Shown here: piece after piece, positions 7,867 to 16,367 of the stretch | Numbering within the stretch: position 1 is the first letter of the stretch | Layout: every line of letters begins with the position of its first letter | Assembly (NCBI RefSeq): GCF_045223415.1 | Contig: NZ_JBEQZJ010000027.1 | Span: 1 to 53,693 of the forward strand | DNA from: Hoskinsella mucinilytica | Lineage (GTDB): Bacteria > Bacillota_I > Bacilli_A > Erysipelotrichales > Erysipelotrichaceae | Reading direction: 5' to 3' | DNA length: 53,693 bases | Position numbers and translations under genes: made by a program | The notes under the pieces: generated by a model | Told to the model about the DNA's origin: nothing | The model's database searches: none | What the model saw: only the letters and a program-made list of their open reading frames with translations

Positions 7867-8046
7867 CTATGCCTCATAAAGCATAAGTGCACTAAAACAA
7901 TAAATTTGTCCATCTTCACAATCACATACCGCCACTGAGAACTTGATATCCAACACTTGAATATCTTCGTTTTCTTGTAGAAATTCATTGATGCTATCAC
8001 TAAGATCATCCTCGTGTTCTTCATCAAAGACCTTAACTTGTTTCAT
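7867..8046 (-). CDS. cse60: Cse60-like sporulation protein
   Basis: A 59-aa acidic protein beginning MKQVKVFDEEHEDDL and containing DIKFSVAVCDC and QIYCFSALMLY. These match the conserved ends of the Cse60 family as I know it from Bacillus, where the gene is expressed in sporulating cells; its biochemical role is unknown. GGTGAT precedes the ATG. It lies 28 bases after dapA and 46 before the DUF1540 gene, inside the spoVF cluster, which independently supports a sporulation role. Confidence 0.75.
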   Translation of the reverse strand: MKQVKVFDEEHEDDLSDSINEFLQENEDIQVLDIKFSVAVCDCEDGQIYCFSALMLYEA

Positions 8047-8074
8047 GCTATCACCAAGAATACTATATCAACAA

Positions 8075-8929
8075 TCAATCTTCCTCCTTGTCGAAATAAG
8101 AAGATAACAATAATTCTTTTTCTCGATTGACAGGACACATTGGCAATCTTAATAAATTTTCGCATTCTCGTTTACGGGATAACAGATATTTTACAGGAGC
8201 AGGAGATGCATCGCAAAAGGCCAAGGTAGCTTCCTTATATAATTCTTTCTTCAATCGGTTATCTTTTCTACCTTCTTTGATAAAACGCTGTATCTTTTCC
8301 ATATTAAAGTGTCCCATTACCGAAATTAATCCATCCATACCTACATCAAGACCTTCATCGAAATAACCATCTTCACCACTATATATTTGAAATTGTGGAA
8401 ATTCTTTTTTCAATTTGATCACGGTATCCAGATCATGACTTGCCTGTTTTAATCCTACGATCGTCTTATGTTCATATACTAATTTACGTATCGTATCATA
8501 CTGTAATTCTACTCCGCATCTTCCAGGCACATTGTATAACATAAGCTTGGTATCTACACTAGAAGCAATTGCGTGATAATGCTCATATAATCCACGTTGT
8601 GATGGTTTATTGTAATATGGAGTTACGACCAACACTCCCGAAATTGCGTATTTTTGTGCTTTTCGTATGAGACGAATGGTATCTCTTGTACAGTTTCTTC
8701 CGCAACCAAACCAAACTTCACAATTTCCCTGCACGATAGATAATACATGTTGTAATACAGCATAACGCTCTGCTTCTTTTAAAGTTGGTGTTTCTGCTGT
8801 GGTACCACAGACAATGAAACCATCGCATCCCTCACGCATCAAGCGTTTTACAATTTTTGTCAATGCCTCATAATCAACCTCATTTTCTTTTGTGAATGGT
8901 GTAATCAAAGCCACCATAACTTTTTCCAT
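8075..8929 (-). CDS. dapA: 4-hydroxy-tetrahydrodipicolinate synthase, probably dedicated to dipicolinate
   Basis: A 284-aa aldolase of the DapA family that condenses pyruvate with aspartate semialdehyde. The Schiff-base Lys is K161 in GLKQAS; T43/T44 in GTTAE, Y132 and R137 in LYNVPGR match the E. coli catalytic residues almost position for position. The gene abuts spoVFB without a gap, and no other lysine-pathway gene is nearby. Its product is the substrate of dipicolinate synthase, so it very likely feeds spore dipicolinate synthesis. B. subtilis likewise links dapA to spoVFA-spoVFB. Whether the genome has a second, vegetative dapA cannot be seen here. Confidence 0.92.
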   Translation of the reverse strand: MEKVMVALITPFTKENEVDYEALTKIVKRLMREGCDGFIVCGTTAETPTLKEAERYAVLQHVLSIVQGNCEVWFGCGRNCTRDTIRLIRKAQKYAISGVLVVTPYYNKPSQRGLYEHYHAIASSVDTKLMLYNVPGRCGVELQYDTIRKLVYEHKTIVGLKQASHDLDTVIKLKKEFPQFQIYSGEDGYFDEGLDVGMDGLISVMGHFNMEKIQRFIKEGRKDNRLKKELYKEATLAFCDASPAPVKYLLSRKRECENLLRLPMCPVNREKELLLSSYFDKEED

Positions 8930-9508
8930 TTAATCGCCTCCAAGTAAAATCGGCTGTAGTTGTTTGTGCTCCAATGCCATTTCTGTACTACGCTCCATTA
9001 ACTCCCATTTACTAACGATACTACGCTCTTTTTCAAAGGGCGCATCCTGTCGAAATGGAATGACATAAAAATGTTTCATATTGATTAAGGTAAAGATGTT
9101 TTTGGCACTAATGCTTAAACCATCATTGCTAGCAATACCAAATACAATGTTTTTATTGTTTCGCAACATCGCCTTAGCAGCTAATGTTACCGGATGATCA
9201 TAAATCCCCAATGTCATTTTCGCAGCAACCGTTGCGCTCATTGGTGCTATGATCATAATATCATAAGCATTCGTTGGTCCCACTTTCTCTGCCTCTACTA
9301 TTGTATGAATGACCGGCTTATGACTTGCCTGTTCTAATCTTGAAATAAAGTCTTCATGTGAAAAAAACCTGGTATCACAGGTAAATACATTTTCACTTAC
9401 AACAGCTTGTACATCGTTTTTTTCACAAAGCATTTCAAACTGCTTTAAAATGGCAGCATGGTTACAAAAAGAACCACAAATACCAAACAAGATGTGCTGA
9501 TTTTTCAT
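8930..9508 (-). CDS. spoVFB: Dipicolinate synthase subunit B
   Basis: A 192-aa flavoprotein-fold subunit (Flavoprotein/UbiX-like family) with FGICGSFCNHAAIL at the N-terminus and IAPMSATVAAKMTLGIYDHPVTLAAKAMLRN in two adjoining conserved stretches near residues 88-118. With SpoVFA it oxidises the DapA product to dipicolinate in the mother cell, from where it is loaded into the spore core. It overlaps spoVFA by four bases and abuts dapA. Confidence 0.92.
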   Translation of the reverse strand: MKNQHILFGICGSFCNHAAILKQFEMLCEKNDVQAVVSENVFTCDTRFFSHEDFISRLEQASHKPVIHTIVEAEKVGPTNAYDIMIIAPMSATVAAKMTLGIYDHPVTLAAKAMLRNNKNIVFGIASNDGLSISAKNIFTLINMKHFYVIPFRQDAPFEKERSIVSKWELMERSTEMALEHKQLQPILLGGD

Positions 9509-10269
9509 TTTATTAATTTCCCCCTTACATAATCGGCGATGATTCTGCCAGCACTTTCGGCACAGAAACGACCTGGAAGATTTGGCGCCTTGATAAAGGT
9601 CATATCATATGCTTTCAACAAAGCTTGATCGACCACATCAGGTGTCGCAATATCGATGACGATGGGTCGTTTCGACCATGTCAGAATATGTTTCTCCTCT
9701 ATCACTTTCTGTATGGATGTATTTACAATCACATCTGCGCAATCATTCCAAGAAGATATCTTGATAAAGTTCTGATCTTCTTTACATTCTCTTCGTATCA
9801 CCCTTGTCTTAACATCTAAATTACCTAACATATGATGAATCGCTTTCCCACAATTACCATATCCTATAATATCCACATCAATGTCATATAAGCTTTTCGA
9901 TATGGAAGAAATCAAAAGATATAATACACCCTCTGCAGTTAACATAGCGTTTTCCTCAATCACATGTTGATCTTCTAGATAATAATCCTTTCGTTGTGGT
10001 AATGTCTTTACATACGTACAAGGCATCCCACAAAATATCAGCATCTCTTTTTGAATTCTCCAAAACATAGCAGGTACATGAATGCGATGTTCTCTTATCC
10101 GAAGATATCCATCTTCATCAATACCTTTTACTGGTAGAACTAGAGCGTCTAAGCGTGGTAATGTTAAAAAATCTGTAGTCTCATCTATTGCGATTACTTC
10201 CTTATACATATGCAGTTTTTTATAAACAAAAAGCATTCTATCGTCACTGCAGACAACAGCAGTTATCAT
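9505..10269 (-). CDS. spoVFA: Dipicolinate synthase subunit A
   Basis: A 254-aa NAD(P)-binding subunit. The Rossmann segment VDIIGYGNCGKAIHHML and the C-terminal IKAPNLPGRFCAESAGRII are typical of SpoVFA/DpaA. The start at 10269 is preferred over an in-frame start 11 codons upstream, because GAGGAGA precedes it at good spacing and the longer version would overlap the promoter. First gene of the cluster; the stop overlaps spoVFB by four bases. Confidence 0.92.
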   Translation of the reverse strand: MITAVVCSDDRMLFVYKKLHMYKEVIAIDETTDFLTLPRLDALVLPVKGIDEDGYLRIREHRIHVPAMFWRIQKEMLIFCGMPCTYVKTLPQRKDYYLEDQHVIEENAMLTAEGVLYLLISSISKSLYDIDVDIIGYGNCGKAIHHMLGNLDVKTRVIRRECKEDQNFIKISSWNDCADVIVNTSIQKVIEEKHILTWSKRPIVIDIATPDVVDQALLKAYDMTFIKAPNLPGRFCAESAGRIIADYVRGKLIK

Positions 10270-10287
10270 AACATCTCTCCTCACTTT

Positions 10288-10317
10288 TATCATATGAGAC
10301 AAACAAATGAATTGTTC
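10288..10317 (-). promoter_or_regulatory. Candidate sigma-K promoter of the spoVF cluster
   Basis: On the minus strand CATATGATA (10288-10296) matches the sigma-K -10 consensus CATAnnnTA exactly. GAACA (10313-10317), 16 bases upstream, carries the AC core of the sigma-K -35. No sigma-A boxes are evident at this spot. Mother-cell sigma-K control of spoVF is known in Bacillus. Confidence 0.55.
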
Positions 10318-10338
10318 TTAACAAAAGCGAAAACATAG

Positions 10339-10369
10339 AAAAAACCATCAGATATAGACCATCTGATGG
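10339..10369 (-). terminator. Terminator of tyrS
   Basis: CCATCAGAT (10345-10353) pairs with ATCTGATGG (10361-10369). On the minus strand the stem runs straight into six T. Confidence 0.85.
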
Positions 10370-10375
10370 CTTCGT

Positions 10376-11608
10376 TTAGTTTTGTTCAATAACGAAATAA
10401 TTACGTTTTCCTTTTTTGATCAATGTTTTTTGTTCACTGATTGCATTTTCACTGCTTACAACAAAGGCAACATCCTGAACCTTGTCTCCATTGACTTGAA
10501 TAGAACCTTGATTGATCCATTCTCTTGCTTCACGTTTACTGCTTGCAATTCCCGCTGCTACCAATACATCCGGCAACATCAAATGATCATCAATGTTCTT
10601 AGATTCTATTCCATGTATTGCATCCTTGATTTCATCTGCTTCCAGATCCTTGATATTTCCTCGAAATAAGGCATTGGTAATTTTTAATGCTTTCTGATAT
10701 TCCTCTTCTCCATGTAAGTAGGTTACCACTTCTTTAGCTAATGCTTTCTGTGCTTCACGTTTATGAGGCTCATTTTGTACGCTAAGTTCTAATGCGTCAA
10801 TTTCCTCTTTACCAAGGAAAGTCAACTTTTTCAAATAATCAATGACTTTTGCATCTTCAGAGTTGACAAGAAATTGGTACATCTCATAAGCACTTGTCTT
10901 GTTTTTATCTAACCAAACGGTGCCGGTTTCACTCTTACCGAACTTTGTACCATCTGCCTTTGTGATTAATGGCATTGTAAGTCCATAGCATTCTACATCT
11001 GCGCCATGCTTCTTACGAATCAATTCCAAACCACTGGTGATATTGCCCCACTGATCTTGTCCACCAAGCTGTAAAGTACATCCCTTAGTTTCATATAAAT
11101 GTAAGAAATCCATTGCTTGTAGGATCATATAAGAAAATTCTGTATAACTGATACCACTTTCTAATCTTCTTTTTACCGTTTCCTTGTTGATCATATAGTT
11201 GATGTTAAAGTATTTACCGATATCCCGAAGGAAATCAATGACACTAAGGTCCTTTGTCCAATCTAAATTGTTTACCATTTCAAAACCAAACAATGCTTCG
11301 ATCTGTTTGCTAAGGCATTCATAATTATGCTGTAATACTTCTTTAGTCAGCATATTTCTTTCACCGGTTGCCTTAGGATCACCGATAAAACCAGTTGCTC
11401 CTCCAACAAGCATCAATGGATGGTGTCCATGTTCTTTCAAACGTTTTGCGCAAAGCAAACTAGAGTAATGTCCGATATGTAAAGAATCCCCGGTAGGATC
11501 TGTACCAATATAAAAGGTCATACCTCCTGCATTTAATTTTTCTTCTAATTCAGGACTGGTCACATCATTGATCAATCCACGCCATTTTAATTCTTCAAAT
11601 AATTTCAT
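10376..11608 (-). CDS. tyrS: Tyrosine-tRNA ligase
   Basis: A 410-aa class I aminoacyl-tRNA synthetase that charges tRNA-Tyr. The HIGH motif is HIGH at residues 44-47, the KMSKS loop reads KFGKS near residue 227, and a C-terminal S4 RNA-binding domain spans the last 65 residues. The ATG at 11608 is chosen because an in-frame start 18 codons upstream would place the T-box terminator inside the coding region; GAAAGGA precedes the chosen ATG. The gene has its own promoter, T-box leader and terminator, so it is a single-gene unit. Confidence 0.95.
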   Translation of the reverse strand: MKLFEELKWRGLINDVTSPELEEKLNAGGMTFYIGTDPTGDSLHIGHYSSLLCAKRLKEHGHHPLMLVGGATGFIGDPKATGERNMLTKEVLQHNYECLSKQIEALFGFEMVNNLDWTKDLSVIDFLRDIGKYFNINYMINKETVKRRLESGISYTEFSYMILQAMDFLHLYETKGCTLQLGGQDQWGNITSGLELIRKKHGADVECYGLTMPLITKADGTKFGKSETGTVWLDKNKTSAYEMYQFLVNSEDAKVIDYLKKLTFLGKEEIDALELSVQNEPHKREAQKALAKEVVTYLHGEEEYQKALKITNALFRGNIKDLEADEIKDAIHGIESKNIDDHLMLPDVLVAAGIASSKREAREWINQGSIQVNGDKVQDVAFVVSSENAISEQKTLIKKGKRNYFVIEQN

Positions 11609-11628
11609 ATCAATTTTATCCTTTCCAT

Positions 11629-11848
11629 AAAAAAAGTCCTTGTATCCAAGGACGCAATTCACTACGTGGTACCACCTTAGTTCGCTATTCTCATAAGCGC
11701 ACTCAAACTCTTAACGCAAGTCATACGGCTTTACTTTGCATAAAGCAGCTCCAAGGTGTATTTCACAGATTCCAGTATGCATTCACACCAACCATGCACT
11801 CTCTTTTACTTTTCCTCTGTGCTCTTTTCTTTTCATAGCTCTGTTATT
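11629..11848 (-). promoter_or_regulatory. T-box riboswitch, tyrosine type
   Basis: The leader contains the T-box sequence AAGGTGGTACCACG (about 11665-11679, minus strand), a terminator stem of GTCCTTG and CAAGGAC with a run of T (11629-11653), and an upstream structured region. A candidate specifier codon UAC for tyrosine lies at 11758-11760, in GAAATACACC. Uncharged tRNA-Tyr would pair with the leader and prevent termination. The class is certain from the T-box and terminator; the specifier position is inferred. Confidence 0.92.
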
Positions 11849-11876
11849 AGTATATGTAATTCTTACGATTTGTCAA
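11849..11876 (-). promoter_or_regulatory. Sigma-A promoter of tyrS
   Basis: TTGACA (11871-11876) and TATACT (11849-11854) on the minus strand, 16 bases apart. The -35 box almost touches the stop codon of ccpA. Confidence 0.8.
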
Positions 11877-11878
11877 TC

Positions 11879-12874
11879 CTATTTTGTGGATTTACGTGGC
11901 GTAAAAATATAACTTAATTCAATTTCTTTGTCGGTTACTTCATTTTCTTCCGTCAACATTTTTGTCAACAGACGCATTGCAACTGCACCTAAGTCATAAT
12001 CAGGAATTTTGAAACCGGAAATCTGAGGTCGTGCCATTGCATTATACTTACTATCCAAAATACATACCAGTTCCATATCCTCTGGAATGTTTAATCCAGC
12101 TTCTTTTGCTGTATTTAACACTGCCATTGCTTGTGAATCACGGTAGGTAATCACAACATCATGGTGAATATCTTTTTTCATATATTCTTTTAAGAATAAA
12201 TAACTTGAGCGATATTCTTTTGGAATCGCAATATAATTTTCAAATTTCATTCCAGAATCAGCATATGCTTTTTCTAAGCCTTCTCTTAATTGTTTGATCA
12301 TTGCCGGATTTTTTCTATCTTCAACCAAAGCAAGGTCCTTTTTACCTTCTTTAATGCATTTCATTGCATAATCATATACAAGATTTGCATAATCAACATA
12401 GATAGATCCAACCGTATCATCTGACATTTTATTACCGATCACTACGATAGGAATTTGATAATTTGTCAATTGTTTTAACTCATCTTTATTCAGTTTGTCA
12501 TTGAAAATCACAACACCATCTACACGAGATTTAATGATATTTTCAATGATATCATTCATCTCGCTAATGCCTGCAGTTGTTGTATGCAACATAATGTTAT
12601 ATTTATAAATCTTAGCAACATCAATTAGACCATTGATGATCTGTCCAGTGTAGAAATAACTAGCTTCTGGCACGATCAAAGCAATGGTTGTTGTTTTTTG
12701 TAAGGCCAAGCCCTGAGCAATTGCATTCGGTTTGTATCCAAGTTTTTCAATTGCCTCCTGCACCTTTACTCGTGTGTCTTCTCGTACTACTTCACTTCCG
12801 TTGATAACACGAGATACTGTTGCTAATGAAACATCTGCTTCTTTTGCAACGTCATAAATCGTAATTCTTTTCAT
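11879..12874 (-). CDS. ccpA: Catabolite control protein A-like LacI-family regulator
   Basis: A 331-aa LacI/GalR regulator: helix-turn-helix at residues 4-24 (TIYDVAKEADVSLATVSRVI), hinge helix around AIAQGLA, then a periplasmic-binding-protein core. It ends in PRKSTK, close to the C-terminus of Bacillus CcpA, and the KTTTIALIVPEAS segment is also CcpA-like. CcpA binds HPr-Ser-P and cre sites to control carbon metabolism. It lies downstream of murC, ytxG and ytxH, close to the B. subtilis order, which supports ccpA over another LacI paralogue. I found no clear cre site in the window. Confidence 0.8.
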   Translation of the reverse strand: MKRITIYDVAKEADVSLATVSRVINGSEVVREDTRVKVQEAIEKLGYKPNAIAQGLALQKTTTIALIVPEASYFYTGQIINGLIDVAKIYKYNIMLHTTTAGISEMNDIIENIIKSRVDGVVIFNDKLNKDELKQLTNYQIPIVVIGNKMSDDTVGSIYVDYANLVYDYAMKCIKEGKKDLALVEDRKNPAMIKQLREGLEKAYADSGMKFENYIAIPKEYRSSYLFLKEYMKKDIHHDVVITYRDSQAMAVLNTAKEAGLNIPEDMELVCILDSKYNAMARPQISGFKIPDYDLGAVAMRLLTKMLTEENEVTDKEIELSYIFTPRKSTK

Positions 12875-12894
12875 AACACGTTATCCCTTCTGAC

Positions 12895-13428
12895 CTAGTC
12901 GTCTTTATTGTCGGTGTCTAACACCTTTTTGAGTCCATCAAATGCATGTTGTGCAACCTTTAATGTCCCTTTTTTTAATTTCTTTACGTTTTTTTGCACT
13001 CGTTCATCATGCTTCACGCTTGTGATCGTATCACTGATGGTATCCATTGCTTTGCTAACATGCTCATTTTCCATGATCGTGTTGATTCCATCACTGACAC
13101 CATCTATCACTTTTTCACCTGCAGCTACAACCTTATCCTTTGCATTTTGCACATCATCACGATTCGCAAAGTCTACTGTTTTTTTCTTACCTTTCGCAAG
13201 AAGTACTGCAGTATCTTCCTTTAACTTTTCCATCCTAGCAGCGATATCCTCGCTGTCAACATTCTCAGAAAGCCATTCTCGAAATTCTTGATATAATCCA
13301 GTTACTTCTTTTCTGGTTTCGTCCAGAATGCCTTGCTCACCTTCTACATCTTCTTCCATTTGAATAATGGTATATTTTGCTTCATTTTCCATAGATTCTA
13401 CTTCTTTTTCACAATTGTTTTCCATCAT
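12895..13428 (-). CDS. YtxH-position acidic coiled protein
   Basis: A 177-aa hydrophilic, helix-rich protein with no membrane segment. It has an acidic N-terminal half and a C-terminal half of repeated amphipathic helices (segments such as NAKDKVVAAGEKVIDGV and KAMDTISDTITSVKHD), giving an apolipoprotein or YtxH-like look. Its start overlaps the ytxG-like gene by four bases and it precedes ccpA by 20, the place held by ytxH in B. subtilis. Unlike typical YtxH it lacks an N-terminal membrane segment, so the family call rests mainly on position. Confidence 0.6.
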   Translation of the reverse strand: MMENNCEKEVESMENEAKYTIIQMEEDVEGEQGILDETRKEVTGLYQEFREWLSENVDSEDIAARMEKLKEDTAVLLAKGKKKTVDFANRDDVQNAKDKVVAAGEKVIDGVSDGINTIMENEHVSKAMDTISDTITSVKHDERVQKNVKKLKKGTLKVAQHAFDGLKKVLDTDNKDD

Positions 13429-13805
13429 TCTTCTTCCATGTCCTCTCTTTCAACTGTTGTTTCGCCTTTTTTGCTTTTCTGTAAAGCCCAATCTTTAATG
13501 GCGCCAAGATTTTCGATCACTGCCACCAATGCACTTCTTACAGCCGTTTTACTAGCCTCATGCACAGTGTCGATCGTATCACTCAATTCGTTCAACGTAT
13601 TCAGTGGTTTTTCGAGTGTTTCCAGTTCCTTGTTTGCGGTATCCAATGTTGTTTTCATGCTGATGATTGCTTCATTTGCTGATTTCAATAAGACAATCAA
13701 ATGTTTAACAAACAGGATAAGGAATACAAGAACGATAAAGCCCAAAATAGGTAATGACTTTTGAGCAACCACACTTAATAAATCTAATAACTGATCTAAT
13801 TCCAT
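13425..13805 (-). CDS. ytxG: YtxG/DUF948-like membrane protein
   Basis: A 126-aa protein with one N-terminal membrane span (residues 18-38) followed by a heptad-like helical region (KTTLDTANKELETLEKPL and on) and an acidic tail. This matches the DUF948 design. It is four-base-coupled to the next gene and 49 bases after murC, as ytxG follows murC in B. subtilis. The molecular role is unknown; ytxGH are general-stress genes in Bacillus. GAGAGGTG precedes the ATG. Confidence 0.7.
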   Translation of the reverse strand: MELDQLLDLLSVVAQKSLPILGFIVLVFLILFVKHLIVLLKSANEAIISMKTTLDTANKELETLEKPLNTLNELSDTIDTVHEASKTAVRSALVAVIENLGAIKDWALQKSKKGETTVEREDMEEE

Positions 13806-13854
13806 AGAAACACCTCTCTAATTATATTACAACATTCTGTAACCATTTACAACA

Positions 13855-15168
13855 TCAATGAAAACTTTTTACAACATTTTTTAATTTATAGATATCTTTG
13901 CTACTCATAAACAGATAAACCGCAGGTCCACGTTTAGCTAACATTTCCGCAGCCTTTTCATCTTCCAAAATAACTTTAGCCTTTTGGCATTTATCTGCAA
14001 GATCTTGAATCGTGATATCAATACCCTCTTCCTTTGTAGCATTTTCTGGAAAATGACATAGATATACTTCATCTGCCTGATCTAATTCCTCAGCAAAACG
14101 ATCCATAAAATAGAAGATACGTGAATAACGATCCGGTTTGAATACAGCAATCACCTTTTTTCCTGGATATTTGATTCTTGCTGCTTCTATCATATATTTT
14201 ACTGCAGTTGGATGATGAGCATAATCATCGATATAAACATTTCCATGCTTCTCTTCCGTTGTAAAACGACGTTTTACTCCTGGAAAGCTTGCAAGCCCTT
14301 CTTGTAGCAACTTCGCAGACAATCCTTCCATAATGCCTAGTGCGATCACGCCAAGGCTGTTCCATAACAAAGGTTTCCCAACAAACGGAAATTTAAAACT
14401 ACCAAACAACTCTTTTTTATAAAGAACATCAAATGCCATTCCTTCTTCATTCTGTACCACATGAATTGCTTGCACATCATTATCCTCATGTAATCCATAA
14501 TATAAATGATTGGTTTTCACCTTTAAGCTTCTTGCACTTTCATCATCACCGAAAATAACAACACCCTTTTTCACCTGATTAGCGAATGTTTCAAAAGCAT
14601 CACAATAATCATCCATATCTTTGTAATAATCCACATGATCCAATTCTACGTTCGTAATGATCGCATATTGTGGTTCATAGGCAAGAAAGTGTCGTTGATA
14701 TTCACAAGATTCCAATACAAAGTATTTGCTGTTTTTTGGCATTTCACCAGTTCCATCACCGATCAGATACCCAGTTGGTGCAGCCAATGACATCACATGA
14801 GAAACCATACCAGTTGTGGTTGTTTTACCATGTGTTCCAGCAATTGATACACTTGTATATTCGTTTACCAATTCACCTAAAAACTCATGATACCAATATA
14901 CTTTAGCACTACCTTGTTCCTTTAGAATCAATGCTTTTTTCACTTCCGGATTATCCTCATGAAATGCATTGCCAATAATAACAGTGGTGCCTTCTACGAC
15001 ATTGGCTTCATCAAATCCTGTGATTTTGATACCACGCTCTTCTAATGGTTTTTGCGTAAATATAAATTTTTCTATATCTGAACCGGTAACTTCATCTCCA
15101 CGATCCTTTACGATTTCCGCCAAAGAAGCCATACCGCTTCCTTTGATTCCAATAAAATGATACAGCAT
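13855..15168 (-). CDS. murC: UDP-N-acetylmuramate-L-alanine ligase
   Basis: A 437-aa Mur ligase that adds L-Ala to UDP-MurNAc with ATP, the first step of the peptidoglycan stem peptide. The N-terminal Rossmann motif is FIGIKGSGMASLA, the ATP loop SIAGTHGKTTTTG, and the C-terminal domain has KPDRYSRI. The start at 15168 uses AAGGGGTG as ribosome site; an in-frame GTG three codons earlier lies inside that site. It follows the acidic 247-aa gene by 12 bases. Confidence 0.9.
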   Translation of the reverse strand: MLYHFIGIKGSGMASLAEIVKDRGDEVTGSDIEKFIFTQKPLEERGIKITGFDEANVVEGTTVIIGNAFHEDNPEVKKALILKEQGSAKVYWYHEFLGELVNEYTSVSIAGTHGKTTTTGMVSHVMSLAAPTGYLIGDGTGEMPKNSKYFVLESCEYQRHFLAYEPQYAIITNVELDHVDYYKDMDDYCDAFETFANQVKKGVVIFGDDESARSLKVKTNHLYYGLHEDNDVQAIHVVQNEEGMAFDVLYKKELFGSFKFPFVGKPLLWNSLGVIALGIMEGLSAKLLQEGLASFPGVKRRFTTEEKHGNVYIDDYAHHPTAVKYMIEAARIKYPGKKVIAVFKPDRYSRIFYFMDRFAEELDQADEVYLCHFPENATKEEGIDITIQDLADKCQKAKVILEDEKAAEMLAKRGPAVYLFMSSKDIYKLKNVVKSFH

Positions 15169-15180
15169 GTTCTTCACCCC

Positions 15181-15924
15181 TTATTCTTCATTTTTATATT
15201 TATATGTTTCTTCTACTTCCTGGACGGGTGTAGAATCTCCAAAAAGAGATATCTGCATCAAATCCTCATCATTTTCTGTTGTATCATGGACATCCTCTAA
15301 CAATTCATCCAAGGTAACATTTTCAACTTCTTCCATTTGATTTAGTTCTTCTATCTCAACATCATGTTTGGGTGTTTCGATTGGTGTTGCTTGTTCTTGT
15401 TGCTTTGCGGCGATTTCTTCCATCGCTTCTTCTTCAAATTCCTCCAGTTCATTCACTCCATAGTATGGAGAAATGATCGTCCCTAAAGGATTCGGCTTTT
15501 TCTTTACAGTGTTAGAGCGTTTCATAATTTTTACGCTCTGATTTTTTTGTTCTTTTTTCTTTTCTTCTTTTGCGCCAAACATCGGAGAAATCACAGGTGT
15601 AAATTCAAAGTCTTTACTACTATCATTTTTCTTTAATACAGGACGTGCAGTAGTGGATTCCTTGACTTCTTTTTTCTTATCTTCAATTTTCTTTTCTTCA
15701 AGGTCAATGCTGACAAATTTTTTCTTTTCTTCTTGTGCTTGTTGTTTGATTACCTTACCCTCAACATGCTTTTCACGTGGTGAAGGAACATCTTCTTTCA
15801 CAATAGGATCACTTTTTGGTTTTTTCTTTTCCTTGAATTCGATGGTTTCTAATTCATCTTCTACAATAATCTCTTCATCTGTTTCTCCAAACAGCATAGA
15901 CATCAAATTTTTAAATACTGGCAT
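15181..15924 (-). CDS. Acidic low-complexity protein at the sftA position, with ISPxxG repeats
   Basis: A 247-aa protein of charged, probably disordered sequence (Lys/Glu runs) with a short non-polar N-terminus, MPVFKNLMSMLFGE. Two copies of a short motif stand out: TPVISPMFGAKE near residue 112 and TIISPYYGVNE near residue 149. There is no enzymatic domain. In B. subtilis the gene between ytpP/ytpR and murC is sftA (ytpS), a DNA translocase with a long acidic N-terminal part. This gene could be the remnant or functional counterpart of that part without the motor, a guess from position and composition only. It might equally be an unrelated division or scaffold protein. Confidence 0.6.
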   Translation of the reverse strand: MPVFKNLMSMLFGETDEEIIVEDELETIEFKEKKKPKSDPIVKEDVPSPREKHVEGKVIKQQAQEEKKKFVSIDLEEKKIEDKKKEVKESTTARPVLKKNDSSKDFEFTPVISPMFGAKEEKKKEQKNQSVKIMKRSNTVKKKPNPLGTIISPYYGVNELEEFEEEAMEEIAAKQQEQATPIETPKHDVEIEELNQMEEVENVTLDELLEDVHDTTENDEDLMQISLFGDSTPVQEVEETYKYKNEE

Positions 15925-15940
15925 ATCATGACCCCCTTTC

Positions 15941-16273
15941 TTATTGATCCAAATCTTTTAAGAATGTGTTGATTTCTTCTTTGGTCTTTCTCAATTTTGA
16001 TACAAATCTACCTGTTTCATTTCCATTCTTCACACCGATAAAGCTTGGAATCCCCATCACCATCTGCTCAACAGCGATATCCATACACTGATCACGATCA
16101 ATATAATAAAAATGATAATCTGGATATGCCTTGATCAATTCAGGCATAAATGGCTTAATAAATTGACAATCGGGGCACCAGTCTGCACTAAAGGTAAATA
16201 CCTGTACACCTTCTGCATGATATGCTGCTTCAAATGCTTCTTTTGAAGTGATTTCTGTCATATATTCTTTCAT
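15941..16273 (-). CDS. ytpP: YtpP-like thioredoxin-family protein
   Basis: A 110-aa thioredoxin-fold protein with the active-site motif WCPDC in FSADWCPDCQFIKPF and the cis-Pro loop MGIPSF. Motif, length and place beside the murC-ccpA block match B. subtilis YtpP. It probably acts as a cytosolic thiol reductant. The ATG at 16273 is preferred over an in-frame GTG seven codons upstream; GGAAAGG lies ahead at somewhat long spacing, so the start is not certain. An extended -10 TGATATAAT is at 16319-16327. Confidence 0.8.
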   Translation of the reverse strand: MKEYMTEITSKEAFEAAYHAEGVQVFTFSADWCPDCQFIKPFMPELIKAYPDYHFYYIDRDQCMDIAVEQMVMGIPSFIGVKNGNETGRFVSKLRKTKEEINTFLKDLDQ

Positions 16274-16367
16274 GTTTTTTCGCAACCTTTCCACATGAGT
16301 GTTTTTCTCACTTTATTTATTATATCATTATTTTATGAAAATTCTCTTTTTTATTTCATGTAATCAC

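Noticed and set aside
10320..10340. Catabolite response element near the spoVF promoter
   Set aside because: The sequence around TTTTCGCTTTT lacks the required flanking TG...CA pattern.
12908..13764. Long plus-strand open frames opposite the ytxH and ytxG genes
   Set aside because: They mirror minus-strand genes with ribosome sites and operon overlaps, have Ser/Phe-rich composition and no start signals.
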